A stretch of 64,000 nucleotides of DNA. Source: Manis javanica (lineage: Eukaryota; Chordata; Mammalia; Pholidota; Manidae). Shown here one piece after another: positions 12,370 to 25,171 of this stretch (the first letter of the stretch is position 1; every line of letters starts with the position of its first letter). The DNA lies in the NCBI RefSeq assembly GCF_040802235.1, contig NC_133156.1:26927343-26991342 (forward strand), in the 5' to 3' direction. The notes below the pieces were generated by a model. That model searched no databases and had not been told where the DNA came from. It worked only from the letters and a program-made list of their open reading frames with translations. A program made the position numbers and the translations under genes.

Positions 12370-12545
12370 TTTGGCCCTTTATTGTCATTGTTTGTTTTTT
12401 TAATGGCTTTATTGAAGTATAACTTAACATCTCATGAAACTTACTTTTTTCAAGTGTATAATATAATGAATTTTCAGTAAATTTACAGTTGTACATTCAT
12501 CACCGCAATCATTTTAGAACAAATTGCACTGCCCTAAAATAAGCC
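12370..12545 (-). mobile_element. Old L1 fragment, antisense
   Basis: ttaatggctttattgaagta taacttaacat and cattcatcaccgcaatcatt are the complement of an old L1ME-type 3' region. It sits 235 bases after pseudo-exon 2. Confidence 0.55.
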
Positions 12546-12865
12546 TGCCCGTGTGTGGTTACTCCCTTCCCGACTCTTTTGAGTCTCAGTTTTCTCATCT
12601 GGGAAAATGGGAACTGGCAGTTTGCTTATTGGAAATATTAAATAATGTACGAAAGTTGTTTATGTAAATGTCATAGTACTTAACACTTAGGTGTTTTCCA
12701 CTATTATCATTATCATAATTATTTAAAGATTAGTTTCATCTCATTAGCCTCCCAAGGCCCTGGGTCTTCCTAGGAATTCCATAAACCTCATAATATTGGA
12801 GGCAAAGTCTAATGATTAATATCTGCACTTTTTCTGGCAGGATCAATTTATTTCATGAAAAAGGG

Positions 12866-15800
12866 GACTGTGGGGGATTCTGGGAGAAAAAGATGGTGGT
12901 AGGAAGGCAAGGTGGTAAACTCCTCCCCAAAACACATGAAATATGAAAATTCAGCAAATACAACTAAACCTGAAGACTGCAGAACAGACTACCTACATGT
13001 GGAGAAGAAGAGAAGGCCTCACAGAAAAGGGTAAAGTGGCAAAGCTGCAATCAAGTGGAACCCAAGCCTTCCCTCCTCCCCAGCCCATAGGTGGGAGAAA
13101 GAGGAATGGAGTGGGGAGAGGGTAGGAGTCCAGGATCGCTGGACACCTGGCCCTAGAGATCTGCTCTTGGAGCACAAGCTTGCATTATAGGGGATTCGAT
13201 GATTAATGGGGCTGGACACCAAGGATAAGTGGAATACAAGGGAGGCTGAGATCCCAGCCACTTGTGGAGAACAGGCATGCTCCACCAGTCCCCCTGAGAC
13301 AAAAGCAAAACAGGCATTGTGAAAGACTTCCCAGCAGTGGGGAGGGGTGCCAGAGGGGTGAGTGTTGGATGGAGCTCTCTTCTCAGGAGAAAGGACAGAT
13401 GGACGATCCCATCCCAGTCTGCCCTCTGCCCAACAGGTTGGGAAATCTTGAGAGCCCCAAACACTCCATCCCCCTCACTGCCAGTGCAGCCCTGAGGCTC
13501 CTCCCTCTGCATGCTGCCCGCAGACAACCCACTTGGCCCAATAGTAGTGTCAGACATTGCTGCTTGGTAGGCAGAGGCAGACCCTCCCAGCTTTCTCAGC
13601 TCCATTTTAGCCCAACTGGGAAGATGCCTGCAGGAGTCAGTCCCAAAAGATCCTTCCTCCCCCCAGCTGTCCAAGCCTGGTGCTGCATGCTGGGCCTGGG
13701 CAGAGCCACACATCAGTCGCCCATCCCATTAACCCTGAAGCCCAGCCATTGCTGCAGCAAGGCAGAGGGAGGCCCTTCCCACACCAACTTATGCAGTGAT
13801 CCAAAGGTGTGGCCAAAGCAAACTGCTTGCCCAGACTCAGACCTCTATAGAAGCCAGACAGAAAGGTGGCCCACCCCCTGCATACCAGCAGCTGGGGCTG
13901 CCACACTGGACAACAGTCTTGAGCTTTTGGGCCACAGAGGATGCCTCCTTCCTAAAGCTATTACTCCATAGGCCAGAAAGCAGCACAGCCACCTAATACA
14001 AAGGAAGGAAAACAGAAACCCTGACAAAATGAGGAGGCAGAGGAATATATTCTGAACAAAACTACGAGACGAAACACCAGAAAGAGTGCTAGATGAAACA
14101 CAAATCACCAATCTTCTTGATAAAGATTTCAAAGTAGAAGTTATAAACATGTTCATGGATCTACAGGAAAGTATTCAAGATGTCAGGACAGACTTCATCA
14201 AAAAGACAGAAGACCTGAGAAAGAGCCACTCAGGGCTGAAGAATACAGTACCTGAAATGAAACAAAATGGAGGGATTTAACAGTAGATTATTGCAGGCTG
14301 AAGAAGCTGTGAATGAAATGGAAATTAGGAAACAGGAAAACAATGAAGCTGAAGAACAGAGAAAAAAGGATCTCTAGGAATGAAAGAATAATAAAAGAGC
14401 TGTGAGACTAATCCAAACAGAGCAATATTCTCATTATAGGGATACCAGAAAGAGAAGAGGGAGACAAAGGGATAGAAAGTCTCTTTGAAGAACTTATTGT
14501 TGAAAACTGCCCCAATTTGGAGAAGGAAATAGACACTCAGATCATGGGAGCTCAGAGAACTCATAACAAAAGGAACCTCAGGAAAGCAACACCAACACAT
14601 ATAATAACAAAAATGGCAAAGATCAAGGATAAGGAGAGAGTATTGAAAGCAGCCAGAAAGAGGAAAAAAAGATTACTTATAATAGAAAACCCATAAGGCT
14701 ATCATCAGACTTCTCAGCAGAAACTTTACAGGCCAGAAGCGAGTGGCATGAAATATGTAATGCACTGAAACAGGAGGACCGTCAACCAAGAATCCTCTAT
14801 CCAGGAAGATTATCATTTAAATTTGAAGCAGGGATTAAACAATTTCAATATAAACAAAGGCACAAAGAATTTATAACAACTAAACCAGCATTATAGGGTA
14901 TGTTAAAGGGACTGCTATAGATGGAAATATTCCTAAGGCTAAATACTTTTCAGTGTGACATCTAATACATAAAGTGTGGAAGAGGAAGTGAAGGAAAAAA
15001 AGTACTTTTAGATTGTAGTCAGCAACTCAGCAATCAGGAAGCTATCCTTGAACCTTTGGTAAACACAAATAAAGCCTATAGTAGATCGACAAAAAATTTT
15101 AAAAGAGAAATCCAAATGACAACACTAAAGAAAACCATCAAATAACAAGAAAAGAGTATAAGAGAGGAAAAAAGGAAAAAATAGTAGCTATGAAAACAAC
15201 CAGAAAACAATTATAAAATGGCAATAAGTACATACTTATCAATAATTATCTTAAATGTAAATGGACTGAATGTACCAATCAAAAGTGGCAGAATGGATAA
15301 AGAAATAAGACCCATCTAAATGCTGCCTACAGGAGACTCATTTCAGACCCAAAGCGACATACACATGCTAAAAGTGAAGGGATGGAAGAAGATATGTCAT
15401 GCAAACAATAGGGAGAAAAAAGTAGTAGTGGCAATACTTACTTCAGACAAAATTGATTTCAAAATGAAGAAAATAGAGACAAAGAAGGATACTACATAAT
15501 GATAAAGGAGTCAGTCCAACAAGAGGATATAACCATTATAAATATCTACACACCCAACCTAAGCGCACTTAAATATGTAAAACAAATAGTAACAGACTTA
15601 AAGGGGTAAACAGATTGTAACACATTCATTTTAGGAGACTTTAACACACCACTCACATCAATAGACAGATAAGCCAGACAGAAAATAAGTAAAGAAACAG
15701 AGGCACTGAACAATACATTAGATCAGGTGGACTTAACAGAAATCTACAGAACATTCCACCCAAAAGCAGCAGGATACACAATTTTCTCAAGTGTACATGG

Positions 15801-18800
15801 AATAGATCACATACTAGGCCACAAAAAGAGCCCCAATAAATTTACAAAAATTGAACTTACATCAAACAACTTTTGAGACCACAATGGTACAAAAACTAGA
15901 AATAAATTACACAAAACAAGCCTACAAACATGGGGGCTAAATAACATGTTTCTAAATTATCAATGGATCAATGAACAAGTTAAAACCAAAATCAAGCAAT
16001 ACATGGAAACAAATGGAAACAAAAATACAAGAGTCCAATATTTCTGGGATGCCACAAAGGCCATTTTATGAGGGAAGTACATAGCAATGCAGGTTTACCA
16101 CAAGAAACAAGAAAAATCCTAAATAAACAGTTTAAACACAATTAAAGAAACTAGAAAAAAGATCAAATGAAGCCCAGAGTTAGTAGAGAGACATAATAAA
16201 GATCAGAACAGAAATAAGTAATACAAAGAAGAATAAAACAATAGAAAAAAATTAATGAAACTAAGAGCTGGTTCTTTGAGAAAGCAAATAAAATAGATAA
16301 ACCCTTAGCCAGCCTTATCAGATGAATAAGAGAGAGTACACAAAATCAGAAACAAAGAATTATTAGAGGATACTATGAAAAATTATATGCCAACAAATTG
16401 GACAGCTTAGAAGAAATGGACAACTTCCTAGAAAAACACAACCTTTCAAGACTGACCCAGGAAGAAACAGAAAATTGGAATGGAATAATTACCATCAATG
16501 ACATTGAATTTCTAATAAAAAAATTTCCCCCAAAACAAAATCCTAGGTCCAGATGGCTTCACAGCCAAATTATACCAAATACTTAAAGAAGAGGTAATAT
16601 CTGTCCTTTGTAAAGTATTCCAAAAAGTAGAAGAGGAGGGAATACTTCCAAACTCATTCTATGAAGCAAGCATCACTCTAAAACCACAACCAAGCAAAGA
16701 CACTACAAAAAAAAAAAAAAAAAGAAAAGTATAGACCAATATCCCTGATGAACATAGATGTAAAAATTCTCAATGAAATATTGGCAAATTGAATTCAAAA
16801 ATACATCAAAAAGATCATCCTTCATAACCAAGTGGGATTTATTCCAGGGATGCAAGGATGATACAATATTCATAAATCAGTATCATACATCATATTAACA
16901 AAAAAAATATAAAAATCCACATGATCATCTCAGTCGTTGCTGAAAAAGCATTTGACAAAATTCAACATCCATTTGTGATAAAAACACTCAACCAAATGGG
17001 CATAGAGATTACATACCTCAACACAGTAAAGGCCATATATAACAATCCCACAGATAACATCATAGTTAATGGTGAAAAGCTGAAAGCTTTTCCTCTAAGA
17101 TCAGGAACAAGACAAGGATGTCCACTCTCACCACTTAAATTCAACATAGTACTGGACGTCCTAGCCATGGCAATCAGACAACACAAAGAGATAAAAGGCA
17201 TTCAGATTGGTAAGGAGGAAGTTAAACTGTCAGTATTTGCAGATGACATGATATTGTACATCGAAAACCCTAAGGGCATTATGATTAACACACATAATGT
17301 ATGGAAGTCACAGGGAAAGCAATATTGCACAGAGAAGACAAGTAGTGACTCTATAGCGTCTTACTACACTGATGGACAGTAACTGCAATGGGATGTGGTG
17401 TTGGGAGGGGTTGATACTATGGGTGAATGTAGTAACCACAATGTTGCTCATGTGAAACCTTCATAAGGCTGTATATCAATGACACCTTAATAAAAATAAT
17501 AAATGATGTTAAATTAAAAAAAAAAAAGAAAACCCTAAGGACCCCACCAAAAAACTATCAGAATAACTGCATTCAGTAAAGTTGCAGGATGTAAGATTAA
17601 TACACAGAAATATGTTGCAATCCTATATACTAACAATGAACTAGCAGAAAGAGAAATCAGGAAAACAACTCCATTTATAATTGCATCAAATAGAATAAAA
17701 TACCTAGTAATAAACCTAACCAAAGAAATGAAAGACCTATATTCTGAAAACTATAAGACATTCATGAGAGAAATAAAAGACACAAATAAGTGGAAATCTA
17801 TCCCATGCTCATGAATAGGAAGAATTAATATTGTCAAAAAGACCATCCTCTCCAAAATGGCCATACTGTTTCAATGCATTCCCTATCAAAATTCCAACAG
17901 CATTTTTCAGTGAACTAGAACAAATAGTTCTAAAATTCATATGGAACCACAAAAGACCCCAAATAGCAAAAGCAATTCTGAGAAAGAAGAACAAAGCCAG
18001 GGGGATTATGCTCCCTGGTTTTAAGCTATACATCAAAACCACAGTAATCAAAACAGTCTGGACTGGCACAGAAACAGACCCACAGATCAATGGAACAGAA
18101 TAGGGAGCCTAGATATAAACCCATGCATATATGATCAATTAATATATGATAAAGGAGCCATATACAATGGGTAAATAACTAGTGTTGGGAAAACTGGACA
18201 ACTACATGCAAGATAAGGAAACTGAACTACTGTCAAACTCCCTACCCACAGTAAATCTGAAATAGATCAAAGACCTGAATGTAAGTCATGAAGCCATAAA
18301 ACTCTTTGAAGAAAACATAGGCAAAAAAACCTCTTGAACATATGTATGAGCAATTTTTTCCTGGACATATCTCCTCAGCCAAAGGAAACAAAATAAAAAA
18401 TGAACAAGTGGGACTACATCAAACCAAAAAGCTCCTGTACAGCAAAGGACACTATCAGCAGAACAAAAAGGCATCCTGCAGTATGGGAGAATATATTCAT
18501 AAATGAGCTATCCAATGAGGGGTTAACATCTGAAATATATAAAGAATTCACACACCTCAACACCCAAAAACAAATAACCTGATTAAAAGAGGATCTGTGT
18601 AGACACTTCTCCAAGGAAGAAATACAGATGGCCAACAGACACATGAAAAGATGCTCCACATCGCTAATCCTCAGGGAATTGCAAATTAAAACCATAGTGA
18701 GATATCACCTCACACCAGTTAGAATGGCCACTATCCAAGACAAGAAATATGTGTCGGTGAGGAGGTGAAGAAAAGGGAACCCTCCTACACTGTTGGTGGA

Positions 18801-19510
18801 AATCTAAGTTGGTGCAGTCACTGTTGGACGTTCCTCAAAAACCTAAAAATGGAAATACCATATGATCCAATAATTCCACTCCTGGAATTTACCCAAAGAA
18901 AACAAGATCCCTGATTTGAAGAGATATATGCACCCCTATGTTTACTGCCACATTATTTACAATGGCCAAGATATGGAACCAATCAAAGTGACCATCGATA
19001 GATGAATGGATAAAATGTGGTACATATACACAATGGAATATCATTCAGCCATAAAAAAAAGAAAAATCTTGCCATCTGTGAAAACATGGATAGACCTAGA
19101 GGGCTTTAGGCTAAGTGAAATAGGCCAGGCAGAGAAAGACAAATACCATATGATTTCACTTATTTGTGGAATCTAAAAACAAAACAAAACAAAACGAACA
19201 AAATAGCTGTAGACTCGCAGACACTGAGAAGTGACTGATGCTTACCAAAGGGGAGAGATTGGAGTGTGTGGGTAAGGAGGCTGAGGGGAATAAAAGGGTA
19301 CAAAAATTCTCAATTATAATATAAATTGGTCACAGGGATTGTAGTGCAGCATGGAGAATATAGCCAATGATTCTGTAACATCTTTCTATGTTGATAAATA
19401 GTAACTATACTGTTTGGGGTGAAGACTTAATGTTGGTAAGTGGTGAACCACTGTGTTCTATACTTGAAACTAATAAAAGATTATGTGCCAATCATACTTT
19501 AGTTTAAAAA
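12866..19510 (+). mobile_element. Near-full-length L1, ORF1 and ORF2 broken
   Basis: In order: a 5' UTR (about 12,866-14,060, GC-rich), ORF1 (about 14,060-14,900; remnants such as IPEREEGDKGIESLFEELI and AKIKDKERVLKAARK), ORF2 endonuclease (about 15,230-15,870; LGDFNTPLTSIDR and SVHGIDHILGHK), reverse transcriptase (16,921-17,280 with VFADDMILY), the ORF2 C-terminus (17,540-19,060) and a 3' UTR (to about 19,510). Many stops and frameshifts break both ORFs, so it is dead. A younger retroposon splits ORF2 at 17,276-17,527. It lies between pseudo-exons 2 and 5 of the SLC36A copy. I could not define a target-site duplication by eye. Confidence 0.88.
17276..17527 (+). mobile_element. Short retroposon with L1-like 3' end (copy B), inserted in L1 ORF2
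   Basis: The 252-bp element is flanked by 13-bp direct repeats (gaaaaccctaagg, 17263-17275 and 17528-17540) and ends in a poly(A). It starts gcattatgattaacacacat, almost the same start as the copy at 6117. The middle contains actacactgatggacagt. The last 80 bases (gtagtaaccacaatgttg, tatatcaatgacaccttaat) parallel the 3' UTR end of the L1 copies in this window. It has no coding capacity and no tRNA-like or 7SL-like head that I can see. Confidence 0.8.
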
Positions 19511-20404
19511 ATTGACATTTCCTATGCTTAACTAGAGGATTTTCTTTAATCCTAAAAGGAAGTCAGCAATGGAACAATAACCAAGACTCAAGACTGGCAC
19601 ATGGGTCAATATGGATCAACACAATAACTCTTACAATGTTAGAGCCCAGAGTTTCTAGAATCCAGCCTCCTAAAAGTGAAGATGGGGACAATTGAGCCTT
19701 CAAAATGAGCAACTTGCCCAAAGGTATACGGTGAGTTATGATAGGCTGGAAACACCTCTGAGCAAAGGTGTTATATAAATGCAGTTAGCTCTTAGCTGTT
19801 TTGGGAATGGATTTTCCTGAGTGTGGATTAACTGATTCTGGTAGCTGGAATATGGATCACATCTCTCAGGCATCAGGGGACATTTTGATGGCAGAGCTGT
19901 GTTATTTTAAAGCCTAGCTCCTTCCACTCTCTCACCCCACTGCCCATTAGTTTGTAGTCATTGGAAGTCAAAAGATTAAACAATGAAGCTATTGGATACT
20001 GCTCTCACAGTGTGAGAGCGATTCATCAGATGTCCTGTCTTGGTGAAATCTTTACCAGCATCATTTGTTGTAACTGATCTGGGGTACTGTGAACCTTGTT
20101 CATCACCCCTATTGGCTCTGTTAATTGTGGATATGTGTAAGCAGAAAAGCATAGGTCCAAAGCAAGCTGAGACCAGGGTATAGGACATGGTCAGTGGAGA
20201 CCCTCCAGCTCCAGGGCCAAGAAACTAGAAGGGGCATGTAAACAAATGGAGCCAGGGTACAGAAGCCCTGGGGCAGTGTGAGATGGCTCATGACTGCACC
20301 TCAGGGAATGCCAGCCAGCGTGCAGTGAGTGACTCAAAGTCAGAGGGACTCTGTGTGCTCTCCAGAAGATCAGCTGTTCACTGAGGAACATGGGTTCCAT
20401 CGCT
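19511..20404. other. Unique sequence between L1 and the repeat before pseudo-exon 5; exons 3 and 4 not found
   Basis: I read both strands for the TM2 (GPLSLLAIG...HCM) and FMDYGDT blocks and saw neither. Confidence 0.5.
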
Positions 20405-20910
20405 CATTGATTCACCCACCCACTTACTGAACAAGGATTGATTGAGCCCCCACTGTGGACCAGGCACCATGCCAGGTGCTAGGGAGATAGGGGTGAACAA
20501 AATAGGCATGATCCCTACCTTGAGGGAATTTTACAACCTAGCAGTAGAAAAGGAAAAGAAATAATTTTATAATTATGAATAAGGATGAGAGCTGCAGGGG
20601 GTTGGGAAAACCTCTGAGGAGATTAAGTTTAAGCCAAGATCTAAATGGTGGGTGAGAGCCAACAGCTTGAAGAGGCATGGGAAGAACTTCTTTAAGGAAA
20701 GGTATCCGCAAAGGGCCATGACGTGGAAAGAGCCCCGAGTCCTCCAGAAGCTTGCAAAGCATGCTGAGCGTCGGAGGAGATGTAGAAGGGAGGGGTGGGA
20801 AGGCAGGCTGGAGTCAATCGCGTTAAAGTGTTGATCCGGAGCAGGGGAAAGCCCCACAAGGGTATTAAGCAGAGGAAAGGCATGATACAATCAATAATTT
20901 TTAACACTCA
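20405..20910 (+). repeat. Ancient repeat family X
   Basis: cactgtggaccaggcaccat, aggggtgaacaaaataggc, aggtatccgcaaagggcca and gcagaggaaaggcatgatac are words of the same family as 850-1900. Confidence 0.55.
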
Positions 20911-21386
20911 AGCTGCTGTGTGGCACAGAGATTGAGGGACAAGAGAAGTAGATTCATTTTATGGGGCAAGGGATAGCCAGAACTGAGTAGAGCGTTCAGT
21001 GTCCAAGTCAGGTGGACTTTGCAGGGGGCAGAGCCTTCCTTCTCCAAGCAGGTGAGATTGAGCAGCAGTTTATGAGAAAGGGAGGCCAAGGCAGGTCCTC
21101 CTGACTCCATAACTACCTGGACACAAAAGTTCTGCCTGGAGACATACCTGGATACTGGTGCAATGAGCAGACTGCCAGGGCATTCGAGCCCCTTCTGGAG
21201 CTGGAGGAGGTCTGAGGCTGCCGCAAGGCTTCCTTCCCGTGGCTGCGGGTAGCAAGGGCATCCAGATAGGAGAGGTGAGGGCACCCAGGTGAGAGATGGG
21301 CTGATAACACCAGTACATTGGGTGGCCCCATCTTCTCTCTTCCTGCCTTCTTTCTATAACAGATAATCTTTTCCTCTAATGCCGAG

Positions 21387-21471
21387 GTACATTGAGTTCT
21401 TCTTCCTGCCTGTGGACCATCTGGGCTTCTGCCCTGTGTTCTTTGTGTTTCTGGCAGATAACTAACTGAAT
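21387..21471 (+). pseudogene. Pseudo-exon 5 (TM3) of the SLC36A copy
   Basis: The frame reads YIEFFFLPVDHLGFCPVFFV and then FLADN, followed by TAA at 21463-21465. It aligns with [28 protein letters not shown] of SLC36A2 exon 5, and the split Arg codon at the acceptor (gccgag|g) is kept. The TAA replaces the leucine codon of ADNLKQ. The donor is lost (gcgtag). Confidence 0.87.
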
Positions 21472-21694
21472 GCGTAGGGCAGAGCCCTGGAGCTGAAATA
21501 CAAGATGGTTAGAGATAGCCCAGTATGAACTTTGAGCAGATTTTAAATCAGCCAAGTTAGTGAAAGCCAAAACAATTCAGCCTTTGTTTGGAACCTCCCA
21601 GTCCTTATCTCAGAGCAGTGACAGAAAATCTAGCATGCCTTTTCAATTTGAGAATCTTAAATTCTCTCTGTTGGACAGGTTAGATTCTAATCAT

Positions 21695-22049
21695 CTTAAT
21701 TTGGCTCACAAGACTCTGGGTTACCTGGCCCCCATCCACTCTCAAGCTGATCTTCCACTTCTCTTCTGTATGTGTCCTTTGCTACAACACATCTGAGCCA
21801 TCTACCCTTCCCTAATATACCTTGTCCTTTCCCATCATGAGCCTGTGCTTATGCCGTTCTTTCCACATACCAATGTTCTCCCCCCTCTACTTGCTCATCT
21901 CCAAATTATTTAAATAATATCCATTCTACATGCTTGCCTCCTTTGGGTATCATTCCCTGATCCACATCTATGCAGAGAAATTGCCAGCCACCTCATTTTT
22001 CCCTTCTCAATTCAACCATGTGTGTGTATATATATATATATAGTTTGCC

Positions 22050-22088
<39 letters not shown>

Positions 22089-22200
22089 AATATATGAGTA
22101 TAGTTATGTGTCCACATCTCTTTAATCAGCCTGTGAGTTCCCTGGGACTAGAAAAGTTCTTCTGAAACTCTTAAAACAGTAACTGCTCAGTATTTGTTAG
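21695..22200 (+). mobile_element. L2 3' end interrupted by a TA/TG microsatellite
   Basis: ctgggttacctggcccccat and cacataccaatgttctcccc lead to ctgtgagttccctgggacta and taactgctcagtatttgtt, the order of an L2 3' end. A (TA)n(TG)n tract splits it at about 22,020-22,085. Confidence 0.55.
22053..22085. repeat. (TG)n microsatellite
   Basis: An uninterrupted TG run of about 16 units, preceded by a short TA run at 22027-22042. Confidence 0.95.
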
Positions 22201-22319
22201 GTATTCATTTTCAGCAAACAGGTCTTCAAACTCCAGTGCTAGAAGAAACCCACTAGTATAGGCCAAAAAAAGACAGGCTACAAGGCACCATGTACATTTA
22301 GGGCTCACTTTTATTAATA

Positions 22320-22880
22320 TATATGTTTACATGTATAGAGTAGATGTATGTATATGAATGAATCTACTCTAAAAAGGAACAGCAGTCACCTCTCTCAAAT
22401 GAACCTGTAGGTGTATGTTTTCTCTTCATTTTTAAACCATCATGGTTGATTTTTTTCCCTTCAGAACACAAAAGCAGCACAGCTCTTTCTTAAACAAAAT
22501 CAAGCAATAATACAAACATTATCTAATTAAAGGGCCCTATAACTATCTCCCCAATAAGAACATACCACTAAGTTATGTAATGGTTTTTAGGTTTTTTCAT
22601 GAATTTGCAAATATGCATAAGTAATTTTTTTCATGCTATTGGGCTGCCATTTACTTTTTTTTCTTGCTTAATAATATATCATGAACTCATCATACATGGT
22701 TTATTTATTAAATCCTTAAAGATATTTGGGTTATTTCTTTTTTGTGTTATTGCTATTAAATAATGCTGCAAAGAGAATTTCCACAGATAATTTTGCTCTC
22801 TTTCTCTGTTTTCTGAATTTTTAACCATAAATACTTTCCGGTATCAAAAATCAAAATCTTTATTTGAAAAAAAAAAATGG
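22320..22880 (-). mobile_element. Probable old L1-type fragment, antisense
   Basis: AT-rich text such as tgcataagtaatttttttca, aatatatcatgaactcat and tattaaataatgctgcaaag resembles antisense old L1 3' regions. The exact family is uncertain. Confidence 0.4.
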
Positions 22881-22924
22881 AGTGTCTAGGCCATCTCTGT
22901 TGAGAATTTCACTAAATGCTCTCT

Positions 22925-23170
22925 TTCAATCAATGAATTCATTCATTCATTCAACAAATACATATTGATTATCAACTATGCACTGGTTGCTTGCTGTGCT
23001 AGCAGTTCATTAGTGAGAAAACTGGATAAGGTCTCTGCCCTCAGGAAACCTACATTCCCCTACTGGGGAAGATAAATATTTAGCCATAATCATTCTAGTG
23101 TAAGACTAGAATCTGTAATAAACCCTACTGATGAAATGGGCAAGGTGCTCTGATCTAGTCTGGGGCTTGG
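22925..23170 (+). repeat. Ancient repeat family X fragment
   Basis: ttcattcattcaacaaatac, gcactggttgcttgctgtgc and ggtctctgccctcaggaaac are the 5' words of the family. Confidence 0.5.
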
Positions 23171-23372
23171 GGGGCCTGATGTAATTTGTGTGTATTTTTT
23201 CTGAAGTGTGATCAGTCACGAACAGAAGGTCGGGAGAGAAGGAAAGTGTTCTCCAGAGGAAACCTCAGGTGGTCTGGTGCTTCTGAGGGCTGAAGATGTG
23301 GAAAAGGCTGGGGGCCATGGGTGCGGGGACTGGCAGGTCACAGCTGAGATTCACATTATTTCTTATCTGTAG

Positions 23373-23602
23373 GTGATCAGAACAGCCAAAGGGACCTCAG
23401 GTGACTGCTGGGGACAGAGAGCTCATGACTCACACCCACCAAAGATGTCCGCATCTATGCAGTGTGGACACTTGCCTTCCTGGTGCCGTTGGTTTCTGCC
23501 CAGAACCCTCAAGCCCTGCTCACCTTGTCTGTGCTTGCCAACATCCTCATGCTGGGGATCCTCATCCTCATCTTCTAGCCCCCCACCCCCTACCCCAGGC
23601 AG
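23373..23602 (+). pseudogene. Pseudo-exon 6 (TM4/TM5 region) of the SLC36A copy
   Basis: The exon starts straight after ttatctgtag with VIRTAKGTSGDC, corresponding to the VIEAANGTTNNC-type extracellular loop of PAT proteins. After a frameshift it continues LTPTKDVRIYAVWTLAFLVP and ALLTLSVLANILMLGILILIF, with a TAG at 23576-23578. It ends at a cag|gtgccc donor. The LTPT-D-RLY and LANI-ML motifs are strong family matches. The size (230 nt) is close to the roughly 219 nt expected from 73 codons. Confidence 0.87.
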
Positions 23603-25171
23603 GTGCCCACCCCAGGCATTTGCCTTGGCAGATGTGTGTATGCATGTGTTCGCATGTGTGTTCGTGGAACAAAAGTCTCCAATACACCCTCCAGACTGTC
23701 AACAATGATTTCGTCTAGAAAGGGGATTTCAGGTTGGAATGTTTTTTTTAATGTACATCTGTACTGTTTGTCATATATACAGAATTGTCACAGAGAAAAG
23801 TTTCTCCACCATTTTCCTGATAGACCATCTCTCTATTTTTTTGATGCCCAAACTTCATAGAATGAGTATCTATCTCCCACAACAGCTTTTCCGTACAATG
23901 TTTATGTAGGAAACATTTACATCCATGCCCCTGAACTCAATACAAGAGATTTAACAAAACAGTCTTTCATTGTCTTACATTCCAGACATAGTCAAATGTT
24001 AGAATCCCACACAGCTTGGAAAGGAGAACAAATGTCCTCAAAGAAGATGTGGAAGATGATACTGTAGACAAGGCAACTTCTTGAAACAGCTGCACTAATT
24101 TGCTGTCCATATTACCTTGAAAGCATCGGTAGCCTAACATCACAGTTTATTACTTATGAATAGATATTTTACTGAGTTTTAGTTACATTTCAAAAATTGT
24201 TTGAGTGATTGGGGTTGATATGTCATATGACACAATTTTTCCTATTTGAAATAATGGGAACTTGATTATTAGTGTGCTTGCACAGACCACCAAATTTTTA
24301 GGAGCACGTTATTGAAAGTAAGGGAGGTTTTTTGTTTTGTTTTGTTTGTTTTTTCCCAAAAAGTGGTATTTTGTTATCAGGGCAAAACTAATAAGTACTC
24401 TTATCCAACTCAACTAAAAGTAATTTGGAGAAAAAGGAAGTTTTATGAGAAAGATCATGGAAACTTAATGGAACAGCAAGTCCCATGAAGGATCCTGGGG
24501 CAGTTAGGCTCTGGGGGCAGCACAAACCAGCAGTCAGGCCACCCTGGAGCTTCCGACCCTCTCCTGAGCCTGGCTCTCTGTGCTAGCTTCATCCCTCAAT
24601 TGGTGTGAACCAACTCTGTCCACAGCTCTCGAGTTTTACATTTTACCATTTTAGGCACCAGAAGGAAACTGATCTGATGTTCTGTCTGGTCCCAAAAATC
24701 CAGGAAAGGAATCCTTGAGTTCATCTTGGGGCAGGTGCTACCCCTAAACCAATCGACTGTAGTCAGGGGAAGTGCTTGTGAAACCATAACCGGATACAGA
24801 GGGGTCAGAGTGGGGGGCGGATTGCTGAGCTGGTGATCCCATAGACATCCATGACAAGCCTTGGAGAAAGAAACAAGAAATGAGGAATAAAGATCGGGTA
24901 GAATCCATCCCTAGCCTTCGCCTTTGCTCATTCACAAGGCATGAAACTTCCCCAGACATCCACCGTGTGTAGGATCAATAAAGGAAATGCCAGTTAATGT
25001 GAATATGAGTCCTCACAGTGGTCACAAGCCACGTGACCCTGGATAAGTCATGCTTTTAAATGGGGCTAATAATTCTGCCGCTGGTAGGCTGTTGTAGTGT
25101 AAACCTTCTGGTGTGAACCCAGTGGCTCTTAGAGGGGCAGCAGAGTGAGTATAGTGGGTGTAAGTATAGAC

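Noticed and set aside
12019..12480. A 153-residue plus-strand frame over pseudo-exon 2 as a gene
   Set aside because: It runs through an exon relic into intronic sequence. Only LAMKNAGTL is family-like, and its 5' half is in the wrong frame.
16921..17382. Treating the reverse-transcriptase frame as a gene
   Set aside because: It is a fragment of L1 ORF2, broken upstream and interrupted by a retroposon downstream.
22027..22085. CRISPR-like or other regularly spaced repeats
   Set aside because: Only microsatellites and interspersed repeats are present; no repeat-spacer structure, and the sequence is clearly mammalian.
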